Below, one piece after another: positions 44,391 through 55,252 of a stretch of DNA of 64,000 bases. Made by a program: the position numbers and the translations under genes. How positions within the stretch are numbered: the stretch's first letter is position 1; each line of letters starts with the position of its first letter. Below the pieces are notes generated by a model. The model was not told where the DNA came from and did not search any database. It saw only the letters and a program-made list of their open reading frames with translations. The DNA is from Dipylidium caninum (Eukaryota; Platyhelminthes; Cestoda; Cyclophyllidea; Dipylidiidae), in assembly GCA_017562135.1 (NCBI GenBank), contig QEYB01001586.1, forward strand, positions 21,778-85,777, read 5' to 3'.

Positions 44391-44767
44391 GCAAATCGGA
44401 ATTGAACCAAAGGAGTGCCCTGGACGAGGAAGGAGGTCTGAGGAAAGTACTGCTGGGCAAATTAGGCCAAATTATTCGGAAAGATACATATCCGCTATTT
44501 GCAGCAAAAGAAATACTGCAGTTGGATTGAAATCGTTGATTATTTGACGATTGACACAAATACGAGTTACCGTTTTGTCAAATTATCGTTTCGCTCACCG
44601 TGGAGTAATGCAGGACAGCGGTACATTAGAGAAGTAGTGGAGGGGACTCCAGGGCTTCCAAGCAGTGGCATGAAATGAAATAGTCTAATCGTTTTCAGGT
44701 CGTCTATCCATGTCCGAAGTAGAGACGAGAATATAATGTGAAGAGGGAATTAAAGAACGCAAATTCC

Positions 44768-45075
44768 TTAGGGGGAAAATGAGCATAATGTGACATAAGA
44801 CACGCTTGGTCTGTAGACGACATTATGTGCTACACAGGGAGGTCCTCGCCTATTAGCCGAAAAATATGATGTATTCACAATAACGCTAGTAGCACTGTGC
44901 ATTCTTACCCAAAGAGAACATGCAGGTGCAAATGAAAAATGCATTTGGGAAGGCTTGCGAATACGCTGTCTTGGCATGCCACCAACCACATAGGCACTCA
45001 TTCCATAGGACGTGCAGTTAGCTGTGAGGGTTTTTTTCAGTTCACTATACAACTCTGATGACTGTTCCATGATTA
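44768..45075 (-). repeat. Family B repeat with 100-codon minus-strand frame
   Basis: The minus strand reads MEQSSELYSELKKTLTANCT, then SYGMSAYVVGGMPRQR, aligned with TYGELKSTVVTNYAFYGIKAHVAYGLCQQ at 42,050. It then reads FAPACSLW followed by GTAAGA, a good donor. The mirror copy at 63,337-63,510 has single-base indels that break the frame. It lies downstream of copy 6 and upstream of copy 7. Confidence 0.45.
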
Positions 45076-45591
45076 GAGGAAAGAGCGAAAAAATCCTTGT
45101 GGCCCAGCAGTCAACCTATCAGAGTTAGACCTTTCGATGCAGCAATATGACTCTGTTGTTAACAGAGATTTCCAATCAAAATTACTTCTTGTCTCGGGAG
45201 TGTAACGATACTGTAGAAGCTGAATTCTTGGAGGGACGTACATTAATATTTTTTTTTCTTGATATCGCGTTTGCTAACTTTCTTGCCTCCTCCATTGTCT
45301 GTAACGCTTCTAAATGATGGCCCCATGCCATATTTTACAATAGATGAATTTCTTGGTCACTACTTGTCATGAGTTTGGAACAACCATTGTGCGATGCCTG
45401 CAGAATTCCAGCCCGAACCCCCATTCAAGCAATTCCCCCTTCTTTCATGTCCACCATATATACCCTAAGTGAGACAAAGGTCTCAGTAAATTGCCATCGT
45501 GCGTTTAATCTCTTGGCTCCCCCTTTCAGTGTTTACACTATGTATGAGCGATGACACACCGCTGGCTGCTCAGCAATGCGTGACCCCAGCG

Positions 45592-46342
45592 AACAACATG
45601 CTCCAAGGTATGAATTGAGTCCCATGAACCGGGTTAGCCAGCCTTTATCTGAAAGCAATGCTATCTATGCCGCTCCTTATCTTTAAACATTTTACCTCAA
45701 ATACTTCTGGGCCTAATCGCTATAGCGTCGCTAACCACAAATTGAGACGCAACCTAACATGCGGGTTAATGTCTAACATACACGAGAGTGTCTCTTCTGC
45801 AAAAGAGGAAGTATCAGTATTCTCGGAACAGATTTGATCTATTCTTGTCTTTCAATTTCAAGCAACTGTTCAAAAGAGCATAATTGTATTGTAGAGATGA
45901 ATATCCTTGCAAACTATGTTATGAATCGCATTAGCAATACATTAAACTGCGAATGGCATTTATTAGACAAGTGAATGTGTGTTAACCCATATGCCCCTGA
46001 CTCCTCGTTGGGAATTTCTTTCTATTTCGTCCTGTGCGTACCACTCAGCGAAAAAATCTTATTACTTGAAAATTTTTCTGCAGACGGAGAACGGCTTTCT
46101 AGTGACAGGAATGGCAATCTGCAGGCTCCTTTGAGGAAAAATTAATGACCTTAATCAGAATTGGCGCTTGCAAATACGTCAAGTTGCACGTCGTGCTTTA
46201 TTCCGTTGAAGTCCGGTGGCTAAAGATAAACATACACGTTGATGGCACTCCAAAAGTCATTAACACTGAGATTTTAACCGACAAATATGGTGTAGTAAAT
46301 AGTTTCGAAGGTGGTAGCAACATTGTGCTATCGTGTCTGTAG
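45592..46342 (+). pseudogene. Family A relic, copy 7 (left arm)
   Basis: The promoter element ACAACATGCTCCAAGGTATGAATTG is at 45,593-45,617, with the TATA box damaged (TATGAAT). A decayed exon 1 ends CTAACATGCGGGTTAATG near 45,770, where the working genes have GTGAGTTAATG, so the donor is lost. Exon 2 remains only as about 100 nt from 45,860 (ILANYVMNRISNTLN). Exon 3, 46,145-46,342, is open: RIGACKYVKL, then IHVDGTPKVINTEILTDKY, aligned with RIGKAF, then ANFDAPDVIAKHILLPF. The large deletion in exon 2 removes SSWTSDC and FNC. Confidence 0.65.
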
Positions 46343-46789
46343 AGGTGGCCTTTCAGTAGAGCTTATGTTCACTAGTGATGTGACTAAAGCGACTGACATC
46401 AGTCCTCCTCATGTCCTATTGTCTTGAGGACCCGATCTTCAGCTCGCCAATGGGCCATGTTTCCCAAAAAAGAGGTCCCCTCAGTCCGTCAGGCTAAACA
46501 GGTGTACCACTAAGCCTTTCGTGTCTGCTGAAGAGAAAAATTGAGAAGACGACCAAAAGAACTTGGAAGCCTTCTGAAGCACACTGGCAGGATGGATGGC
46601 AATGGGCGCTGCAAATAGCGGTCTTCGTACATTGTCAGCTAAATGTTATGTAGTAAAAACCCTCGGAGGAAGTGGCACTGTGTCGTCTCGCCTGTAGAAA
46701 TGACATCAGCCAGTCAATGTACCTAAGTAAAAGCAGCATGTGGTGAAGCTGGAAAACGCATTGTCTACACACAGGCTATAAGCGATATC

Positions 46790-46880
46790 GGGCTCATCCC
46801 GTTGGAGGTGTAACTTATTACGGCAGTTATTTTAGTTCACCAAATGATTTGGATGATTAGTTCGAGAATCACAGCAAAGT
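46790..46880 (-). repeat. Family B repeat, decayed
   Basis: The minus strand keeps SFGELK followed by stops. It is mirrored at about 61,415-61,510. It occupies the expected place downstream of relic copy 7. Confidence 0.4.
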
Positions 46881-47099
46881 AGAAGAAACATATTCTCGTA
46901 ACATTCAACATAAACACTATACACACCTAGTGAATTTTTTTTTGTGCTTGCAGTGATGGATGAAAGCGGATGAGAGCGGAAGTGTAAGGAAAGGGTTGAG
47001 GTTTTGGGACTGGCTTCTGCTATGAGTTGGAAGATGCAAGCAAATGACCTATCCCGAAGAACACCAGTTAAGCCAAACATCACTGAGTAAATCGTGGGT

Positions 47100-50000
47100 A
47101 GAGCATCACCGAGTAGTGGCTATAACAAGTGACTACGTCTCGTCGTCATGGTTCCATGTCGAAATGATATCGTGAGAGGAACCACTTCTAAAAAATCATG
47201 GTGTTCAGGTCGCTCACTTACGGATGTCATCTCCAAACAGTAAATCACATCATCCCATTGCACCGCAATGCGAACCACCAAAATAATATATAGAGGATAT
47301 TTGCAAGTGTTGTATGTGGTTTACGGAGAAGGAGGATTTTTAGGACGATTTCAATGGACCAATGGAGGAACTGGATAAGTGGTTACTTACACTTACCTGG
47401 AGCAATTACCCCCTCTCCCCCCAATATTTTCATTTATCCAATTAAAATACCTCCTGTGATGACTTAGAGAGTAATCATTTAGCGACCAACGCAATTAGAA
47501 TGTTTGTGATTATCCGCCATGGGGATGGATGGGATAGGATGGGAGGGTTCTATATGGTCATCATGGGGGGCCGATCAAAACATCAGATTTTTGGGTATTA
47601 AATTTACCTTACCCAGTCATCCCAAAAATAATCACGGTTTTCTGTCCAGATTCAGTCTACTACCTGAATCAAATGAGGGACAGACGTGTTTCGGAATAAA
47701 TGGGCACCGATTACCCAGCAGAGCATCCGTCAGACAGCTTTTTTTGTTCAAGTGGTGGAGAAGTAAGAAGATAGAGCGTTTAAAGTCAAACCCAAATGAA
47801 TCCGACAGTTCTTAATTTGAAGTGACTGCTGACTGACAGTTATTATGTGTCTGAGTAATAACACGAATGCCTGCATCAGAATTTTTAGAGGGTAGATGGC
47901 TGCTGTACTCATTTCCGACCTCACATTGGTGAATACCTTGGCATCGGAGTGAGGAGCAAGAGTTGGAAAGAAACTTGAGTACGAGCAACCTGGTCATTAA
48001 CATAGTAAGAAGTTAAGGGACTGTCCTTCCTTCAAACAACAGTATTTATTGTTCGTTTAGGGAAAGTAAAAATGGGGATAATCAGTTTGTTAGAGAACAC
48101 AGAAAGGCAGGTAATTAAGGGTGAAATCATGGACATATATTAGATGTTTTGCCTCCTGCTATTGTGTTTACCAAAATAGAGGATTGACGGCATAAAATGA
48201 ATGTAGTTCGTTGAGTTGGCCTCCCCACTTCATAAGAGTCAAGCTCAATTGCCTGCATCTTCTCTACCCACTCTAGCGTCATCAGACGCTGACGAAAATA
48301 TGGGAGTGACAAAAGAAAAAATGTGTGACTGTTTGGAGAAAGTTGAGAATCTAGGTATAGTCTACCAGTCAGAAGCCAAGCCTCTCAGTGAGAGGTTTTT
48401 TCTCTCTTAGGTTCTCTTTTCTACTGCTTTTCTTCCCAAAGATTATTCAGGTCATTCATGTAACCTTCCACCTTGAAACACTCAAACATTCTTCGTCAGA
48501 AACTCGATTCCAATGCGAAATGATATCTCCTACTTTATGTTAGATGATTCCTAACCTCTTCCGACACTCTTACCCTTTGCCGTAATAAAGGTGGTTAAAT
48601 CGTCACATATCTTCGCTTTGGTGTATTAATTGCTAACTTTTTTGACGTGTACGGTCAAGTGCCAAGTGTCATATTTTTCGCCGTGCAAAACAAACAAGAA
48701 AATGGTTGTAGATTTAACCTGGCGTACAGGTGAAGACTTTACTGGAACATTTCGTGTAGCAGAGTAAAACTGCTAATGCCATTACAATGTCAGCCTGAAC
48801 TTTGTGGTGGTCTGGAAAATATGTCGATAGACGAGGAGCAATCAGTTTGCAGCAATCTAGATGATGTATAGCGATTTGACGCAAAATATGCTTCACAGTA
48901 AAATCGAATCAATTGCGCATGCTTCACCTCCCATTCCATGAAAGGTGTGCCATCTCCCATTGACTCACAGGCCTTAGAGTATTCGGAACATCGTCAACGC
49001 CATTCTTAGCGCATACTGTTAAAACTATTTCAAATCACAGCTGACGACGAAGTCTCGCTTTCCTCCGTTTATGTCCCACAACAAAGTTTCGCTTACCTGA
49101 TATATCCATTTTGTGTTCGAGGTGGTAGATCCCGAGGCCCAAAGGTTCTGATTTGTATTTAATAGCATTGATGAGAGTGCAGTGGATCGAATGGTTAGAC
49201 AGCTTGTTATGTGCAAAGACAATTGTCACCATGTTCACTGCCTTAACGGGTGACTACTCTTGTGAGGAATATTTGCCCATGTCTGTCACTCACCTCAGGG
49301 GTTTACTTCTGGCAATCCCCTTGATCCCCACTTCTAGCATGACATGTCGGGAAGGGAATAAGGAGTGATTTCGCCTGAGCTTATCCGAGAATTAAAGGAA
49401 GTTGCATTAAGAAATGTATTATTAATCGGGAACACCAATATAAAAATAGGATTCGCTTCCAGTAGGAAAAGAGACAGATGGGATGGTAATGGAAGTGGTC
49501 TGGAGGAAGAGTTGCTCAAAGCTCATATCTGTGCTCAATGGCCACCTTCACACGTACCGGCAAAAGCATTTATTTGCTTTCATTGCATGGACCCTAGTCT
49601 CCTGCCTAGAATTTACCTCGAAATGATGTCTACTTACTATGCTGTAATCTATAAGTAGCATACCTGGTCAGTGAAAGTTGAATGACGAGACACCTAAAGA
49701 GCAAGGCAACGACAAATTGTTTTTATTCTCTCTACAATGGTCTAATCAAGTTCGTAAGAGATTCAATCACAGGTCGTCCGATTAAATGTCGACATGCTAA
49801 ACCGCGGATGAAGTGGATGAGTGAAAGCGAGTGGAAGAGGTTACGTCGAAAGTAAAAGAAATTAACTGTTGTGTTAAGCATGCATCGTATTTTATAAAAA
49901 GTGCGTAGCTATTAAGTAAAATTTGAACAATAACCAACAGCGACAGCGACTCTTAAGCAGTTGTAGCCCTCGATAAATGCACTTTTTTGGTAATTCTGCT

Positions 50001-50340
50001 TGTATTATAAAGGGGTCTGCAATAACACCTGGATGAACAATGAATTATCTAATCAGATCATCACATGCTGTAATGTACGTAACAAGTTACATGGGAATAC
50101 GGAAAGAGTTTTTACTCTTGCCAAGGTGCCAAGTGCAGGTTCCTTCCAATATGACGCTTCAATAATTTCGAATTCGTGCCATGAATCCAGTGGTCAACGA
50201 GCCAATTCATCCCTTATAGCAGACATCACAAAGTTCATCTCTGCCACACACGGTTTGCGGACACAGAAGCCAAAAGCAATGCATGATATCCACCAGCTCT
50301 CACACGCTAACTACTCCTTGGCGTAGTAGGTAGGTAGGTA
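47100..50340. other. Left-arm DNA without a supported gene
   Basis: Every frame here was compared with its mirror in the right arm. Short frames such as 49,025-49,238 survive in both arms, but longer ones (for example 49,365-49,655, 48,216-48,407 and 50,000-50,323) are broken by indels in the mirror, which argues against coding. A GGATG-rich stretch at 47,518-47,550 and a GTAG/TAGG tetranucleotide tract at 50,325-50,341 are simple repeats. Confidence 0.45.
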
Positions 50341-50344
50341 GTTT

Positions 50345-50840
50345 CGACTTTGTCGTAACCCAGTGGACGAAAGTGGACACGCAACCATATCGCTGTGGAA
50401 CGTCAAGCAGCGTCTTTGGTAGTTTTACACTTGCGAATAGGCAACATTGCACTTATTTTGACATTCCATTTGCGCAAATCTGACAGGTTTGTTCACTTTG
50501 TTCGGGTAATTCCATGTTAATCGAATGTAAACGTACCCTATTCTAAGTCCAAATGGATTGTTAAACAGGTATCGCACGTAATTGTTGAAATTAGAAGATG
50601 CATACGAGTGTCAGAGATGCACCTTTTTTCATTTACGCTTTGGTCGCTGACGCTGGTCTAATACGGCAAAGAGATTGGTTTCTTCAACTCAAGGGGGCGA
50701 ATTTGTATATGCCGCTGTCACTGCCCAGCAAACTTCACTTTCCTATGTGGAAGAGGAACTTAAAGGAGTCCAATGCAGTGCACTTCGACCGGTATTCCTG
50801 AAACCATCCCGCTGCATGTACAGTACGCGAAAGTAAGAAG
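50345..50840 (+). pseudogene. Family A relic, copy 7b (left arm)
   Basis: An exon 2 remnant at about 50,370-50,500 keeps SVFGSFTLANRQHCTYFD, related to VFNCLTVGNNLHFNY. Exon 3, at about 50,600-50,840, reads IYALVA, then LIRQRDWFLQLKGANL and, with a frame change, YVEEELKG and KPSRCMYS. These correspond to IYILAVRLRLKRRDDFFIQF, then YVEGHLQK and KTSCRVQ of copy 2. It has stops and frameshifts. Its exon 3 lies about 4.5 kb after that of relic copy 7, roughly in step with the tandem period. Confidence 0.6.
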
Positions 50841-50849
50841 TTGCAATGC

Positions 50850-52494
50850 ATGCTGATCAGACAAATTCATCTACTATTCTCAATCATTAAGGAAATAGTC
50901 AGCCTAAGCTGTACGCGAGGAGCATCACCAATCCTTCCCTTCAAATACATAAATTCCACCAATCCCTACTGCAATGAAGAAATACCTGCTCCGAGGATCA
51001 CAATCGACAGGATGCTTTTTGACTCAGTCATTAACAAAGTATGAGAGGATCTTATTGAAAAAATGCTGAAGTCGAACATGGAAATCGGGTGTGGTCCAGG
51101 TATTTTGAGTGCTCTCAGGCTCGGGAGGAGGAGGAGCATGAGGTGGAAAACGATGTCAACGGGAGACGGTGGAAGTTATTTCAAGGTGATTTCTGAAACT
51201 ACTTGGAGGGTGACAGCAACTTCTCATCGCCTCACTCCCCACCGTAAATACACTGTCAGAGCAAGTGACTTGACATCAATTCACCCATTCACCCAATGAC
51301 ATGACTTCAATTAAGTTTGGGATGACGATCAGCGCACAATGTACGTCATCCACTCCTTCACTTAAAACCACCTTCGTAGGCCACGCCGTCAGTTACTACA
51401 GCTCTTCTAACAAGTGTCAGTGTGTTGGCAATTAGGAGACGTCTGCACATGGCTGAACTTCTCTTCCTTAATCCACCTTCCGCACTGCCTCATCTTAGGC
51501 CGCGCGGTGATGCAAGTGACGTTAATTTGCGTGCATTATTATCTTTTTGGCGAAAAAATTGTCGTGGCTATTCTCTGTCCGATGAGAGCACCTCATCGGG
51601 CTTAGTGCAATGCTATTGTGTGAGAGAGGCAATAGCGAGTGAATTATGCACGCAGTTGTCTATCGTCAGTGTGTTCTTGATCTTAATAGACTCTACAAAA
51701 TTCTTTTTTGTCAGCCCATTGTGGATAGCGTCGACACTAACAATAACGCTTCACAGGTGCTTACTCACTCTTCCCTCCTCTCGAATCCAACATTTGATCA
51801 GAAGGACGAGAAAAGAGCACTCCACAAATCCGCAAATCAAGACGGACTCAGTTGACAATAGTATAAATCCCCTATAATTCCATTTGTACCTTGTGATTCT
51901 CCATGTACCCCGCTCTTTATTGACTGGTACACTTGAAACAACTCTATTGAACTAGTGCAGTGTTCGTATTGAAAGCGGGCCGAACATGTTTCTTCCATAT
52001 TCCGTTATAATCATCGAACAGATCATCGGAGTAATAATGCGCACTGAGAGAAAGCCCATTCTCTGACAAGACTGTGAATTGTCTAACTTTCCCACACGCT
52101 CTCTTTACTGCCGCTCATGTTTTCGACTGAGGTGTGGAGGTGCGCCGGTGTCTCCTCTTGAGGCAAGAAGACGCAGTGCCACTATCCCCCTCCCACCATT
52201 CTACTTGGTCATGTTTTGTCGGAGAGGATCCCGCTCATAATGGCTTCGACAGTTTGGCAGCTCTCCTTAATTGGTCCTCTGATTTTTTCACCAAACAACG
52301 GCGAAAAGAACGACGACTTCAATCTCTGACTCTCTACGACCACAGTGCTTCCTTCAGTAAATTAATGTCTACCCTGGTTACAGTCATCAATTTTCCTCAA
52401 CGTAACATTCATGCTTCCATTTTCTCCCAGTCTGAACCCACACTCCTTTTGCAGCAATGTCGCCACGGCTCCTACACAGAGGAGGCGAATAAAT
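50850..52494. other. Inner left-arm DNA without a supported gene
   Basis: Includes two fairly long frames, 51,422-51,874 and 52,134-52,631. In the mirror (56,650-56,120 and 55,870-55,512) indels split both, and neither has a signal peptide or known motif. I therefore treat them as non-coding. Confidence 0.45.
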
Positions 52495-53401
52495 GTTCCG
52501 GCGATGGCTATGCCCTTACGGACAATATGAGAATAAATTGGAGTATGCCTTCCTTCTCCGTATTCCACCTTTATCTTCTTCGAATCGCCCCAATTCCACT
52601 ACTTATAGCTGTTCGTAGGCCCCATTCCGCATGAAGGAGTAAAATTCGCTTAGTTTTAACATTGGGGTGACCAAAAGTGGTACCCACGTATTCGACGGAT
52701 CTATTGTCCTGCAGAATTGGTTTTTTATACACTAAATGCTTGCCGAAATTCAATGGGAAATTTAAACCCCTGTCTTTACCCAGCCCATTCAGTTAATAAT
52801 GGAGATTTTACTCGTACAAGGTAATGTAAAATATGCTGACAAACGGTCCAAGCCTATGTGAACTCCTCGGATGTAAAGTCCGCGTAGGTGGAGTGCAGAT
52901 TATACCCAACTTTGCATATCACCCCCACTTAGATACACTTGCTAACACTTACATGTTACATGCAAAAATGTTCTGCGAACCAGAGGGGATCTTCATTTAT
53001 TATATGAAGATCATTAGCGTCAGATAGTAAGGAGCACAGAGCAGCATATAATTAGTAGTAGGGTAGGGGGAGACTTGGCGAGATACACTGGCAAAATAAT
53101 TGCCCTTTCAACTGAGAGAACAGCCATCACTGGAACGATATTACATACAATCGGCATTATTCCATGTCTGTAATGACAGAAGGGGTCGCCTGTGGATAAC
53201 TCTCTCTCTAGAATACGTATCATTAACGCACTAACCAATTCCACCAGTTTCCCGAAAGAAGTCGTCCGATGATTCTGAAATAACAAGTGCAAGTAAGGTG
53301 GTTGTGCACGAGAGCGCAGAATAAATGTTTTCTTTCGCGTTGCACCCATATCAAAAGTGTATGTATGCAGTGAAGGAAAGAAATGCCTACTTAGCATATA
53401 T

Positions 53402-53463
53402 TAGATGAGATGAGATGAAGATGAGGTGGGATGGGATGCGATGTGATGTGATGTGATGTGATT
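53402..53463. repeat. GATGT/GATGA pentanucleotide microsatellite
   Basis: About 60 bp of (GATGA), (GATGG) and (GATGT) units, ending in four near-perfect GATGT repeats. It is placed in the loop between the arms of the large inverted repeat. Confidence 0.85.
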
Positions 53464-53729
53464 GGCGGGGGAGTAGGCGGAGACCTTCATAAAAGTCTTT
53501 TGGGTAGTAAAGCTCGCCTCAAGTGGACATTTCAACAAAGAACAACAACTGACAAATGTGAAGTCAATTGTCCCAGCCAACGTGTAGTCATGCCTTTTAT
53601 CCGCGAGTCAACTGTGTTGTTTTGGTTCAGATGTGGTCGTCGTGCCAAGGAAATTAATCGCGACAAAGTACGTTCGCCACAAAATCTACTTTTCAATCTA
53701 CATTTAATTACCTGGTATATTTGACACAT

Positions 53730-53985
53730 ACCTATTAAGCTAGAGCAGTGTTAGTGCTGATTGCTGACAGAAAGTGCTTCTTTCATACTCCCCTATAATT
53801 ATCGAACAGATCATCGGAGTGATGCAAAAGACGGAGAGAAATGTGAGACGATGTGTGTACGATGGAACCCCTTTGACACTCGCTCTCTTAACTGTTTCTC
53901 GTACGTCCGACTGAGGTTTTGAGGAGGGCAAATGTCTCCTCTTGAGGGTAAGAAGTCGCATTATTAGCACCGCCCTCGCAAAACC
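53730..53985 (+). repeat. Diverged third copy of an arm segment
   Basis: Related to 51,950-52,200 of the left arm (and therefore to its mirror at about 56,050-55,800). Both carry ATAATTATCGAACAGATCATCGGAGT or a close variant, then GTCTCCTCTTGAGG. It is clearly older than the arm duplication. It may be the outer part of the same repeated unit. Confidence 0.6.
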
Positions 53986-54407
53986 CTAATTTATCATAGT
54001 TGATAGACAATATCTTGTTCGGATTGATTCGAGTGCTTGGCTACCTCTACCAAAATGATCTTTCGACTTTCGGCCACCATGCTCAAATGGAATAAACGGT
54101 GATTTGAGACAGAGAGGACTTGCATGCACGACGCTCTTCTAATTACGCAAAAGTCATCTGCAGTTATGTTCACGAACTATACTCATGGAGGCCTTATACT
54201 GCTCTAACATTCGGCCTGAAGCCATGCTACTTATGCAGAGAAAAGGTTAAACAGTGCATTAATCTCGTCAATTGATGAGCGTTGCTTTGGTGAAAAAAAA
54301 TGCTAGTCAGCAACCATTCGTCTATGGCAACAGAAATTAAACAAATCCGTACATGAGAATAAAAATAGGAAGATACCTTTTTCGTTTGCGTGTGCGACAG
54401 GACGCTT

Positions 54408-55192
54408 CTAGGAGGATTTCTCGAAATTTACTAATGAGAGCTGTTTTGAGATCCTGCCATCATACGGAATTGAAACATGCTTGGCAATGACTTCAGGCTC
54501 GTTAATTGATGCACTCATAATAAAGGTAGACGAATCGAATGACGTGATGATAAGAGAGTTAACGGCCAAACGGAAGATGGAATAACCTTCCTTCAACCTA
54601 AAAATATAGAATGTCGAGCAATAAATAGAGGACAACAATGGAAAAGCAGCACATTTAAAGGCTAAATGGAGTGTGAACAATTATGTCTGTTAAGAGCTGC
54701 TCGCAGAGGCAAGCAAATGCACCGAACATACCTGAATGGAGCATTTGAGTAATCGGCGTAGTTGAAATTCAAATTACTCCCAACTGTACGGCACTTAAAA
54801 ATGTTATCTGGAGTTCCAACGGGTGTGCATTCGGATGTCCAAGAGGCACTTTCAGGAACCGAATTCAAGGCGATATTTGCACCGGCCCATTTGAAGATCC
54901 ATTTGCCGTAAGTGTGCTTCACGAGGTAATTTGCGATGGTGCTCATTTCGGCCGTCTCATTATGCACTTCGGGACAATAATCTGAAATGGACATACAGGA
55001 ACGCTTTTCATTCACCCCCACAAATATGGGATCACCTTTCGCTTCTTCGGAGGTGACAATTGCGCGCATGAAAAAACAACATTCACTCACCTGCTTGGTC
55101 GTGTCTCATGCTGGTAGAAACAACATTGCTGTGACAGACGCGCCGTTAGTGGGGATAGAGAGTGTGGTGAGTAGGAGTAGGAGAAATAGCAT
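54408..55192 (-). pseudogene. Family A copy 8, near-intact but frameshifted
   Basis: On the minus strand: exon 1 55,192-55,091 (102 nt), exon 2 54,981-54,732 (250 nt, fully open) and exon 3 54,597-54,408. Donors are GTGAGT and GTATGT, acceptors TTTCAG and TTTTAG. Exon 2 encodes YCPEVH, MSTIANYLVKHTYGKWIFKW, SASWTSECTP and FKCRTVGSN, with all expected cysteines. Exon 1 is one base shorter than the 103 nt of the other copies, which brings a TGA into frame before the junction. Exon 3 changes frame after SIPYDG and stops before the SCR motif, though the next frame reads ILLEASCR. So two single-base-scale shifts separate it from a working gene: either a very young pseudogene or two base-calling errors. 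It lies in the loop of the large inverted repeat. Confidence 0.7.
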
Positions 55193-55232
55193 AACTGTCC
55201 AATAAGTGAGGTCAGCCTACTGCAAGCGATTC

Positions 55233-55252
55233 ATTTTATACCTTGAAGTACG
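55233..55252 (-). promoter_or_regulatory. Family A copy 8 promoter
   Basis: Minus strand GTACTTCAAGGTATAAAAT, an altered ACATGCTCCAAGGTATAAAT element, about 41 nt upstream of the ATG at 55,192. Confidence 0.55.

Larger units (their letters stand above)
44400..52494. repeat. Large inverted repeat, left arm
   Basis: Pairs with the reverse complement of about 55,512-64,000. Anchors: 44,454 with the window end, 45,600 with 62,760, 47,637 with 60,495, 50,040 with 57,975, and the inner end GAGGCGAATAAATG at 52,482-52,494 with 55,512-55,525. The arms differ by scattered substitutions, many of them transitions, and by short indels, and parts near 47,500 differ strongly. The arm holds family A relics (45,592 and 50,345) and family B stretches. 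The outer boundary is not visible because the right arm runs off the window. Confidence 0.92.
52495..54400. other. Loop of large inverted repeat, left part
   Basis: Single-copy relative to the arms except for the segment at 53,730-53,985. The 125-codon minus-strand frame at 53,020-53,394 has no recognisable motif. No gene called. Confidence 0.4.

Noticed and set aside
51422..51877. 151-codon frame in the left arm
   Set aside because: The mirror sequence in the right arm has several single-base indels that split it, and no motif or signal peptide is visible.
52134..52634. 166-codon frame across the inner end of the left arm
   Set aside because: It crosses the arm/loop border, and only part of it is open in the mirror copy. 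A real gene would not be expected to straddle the breakpoint.
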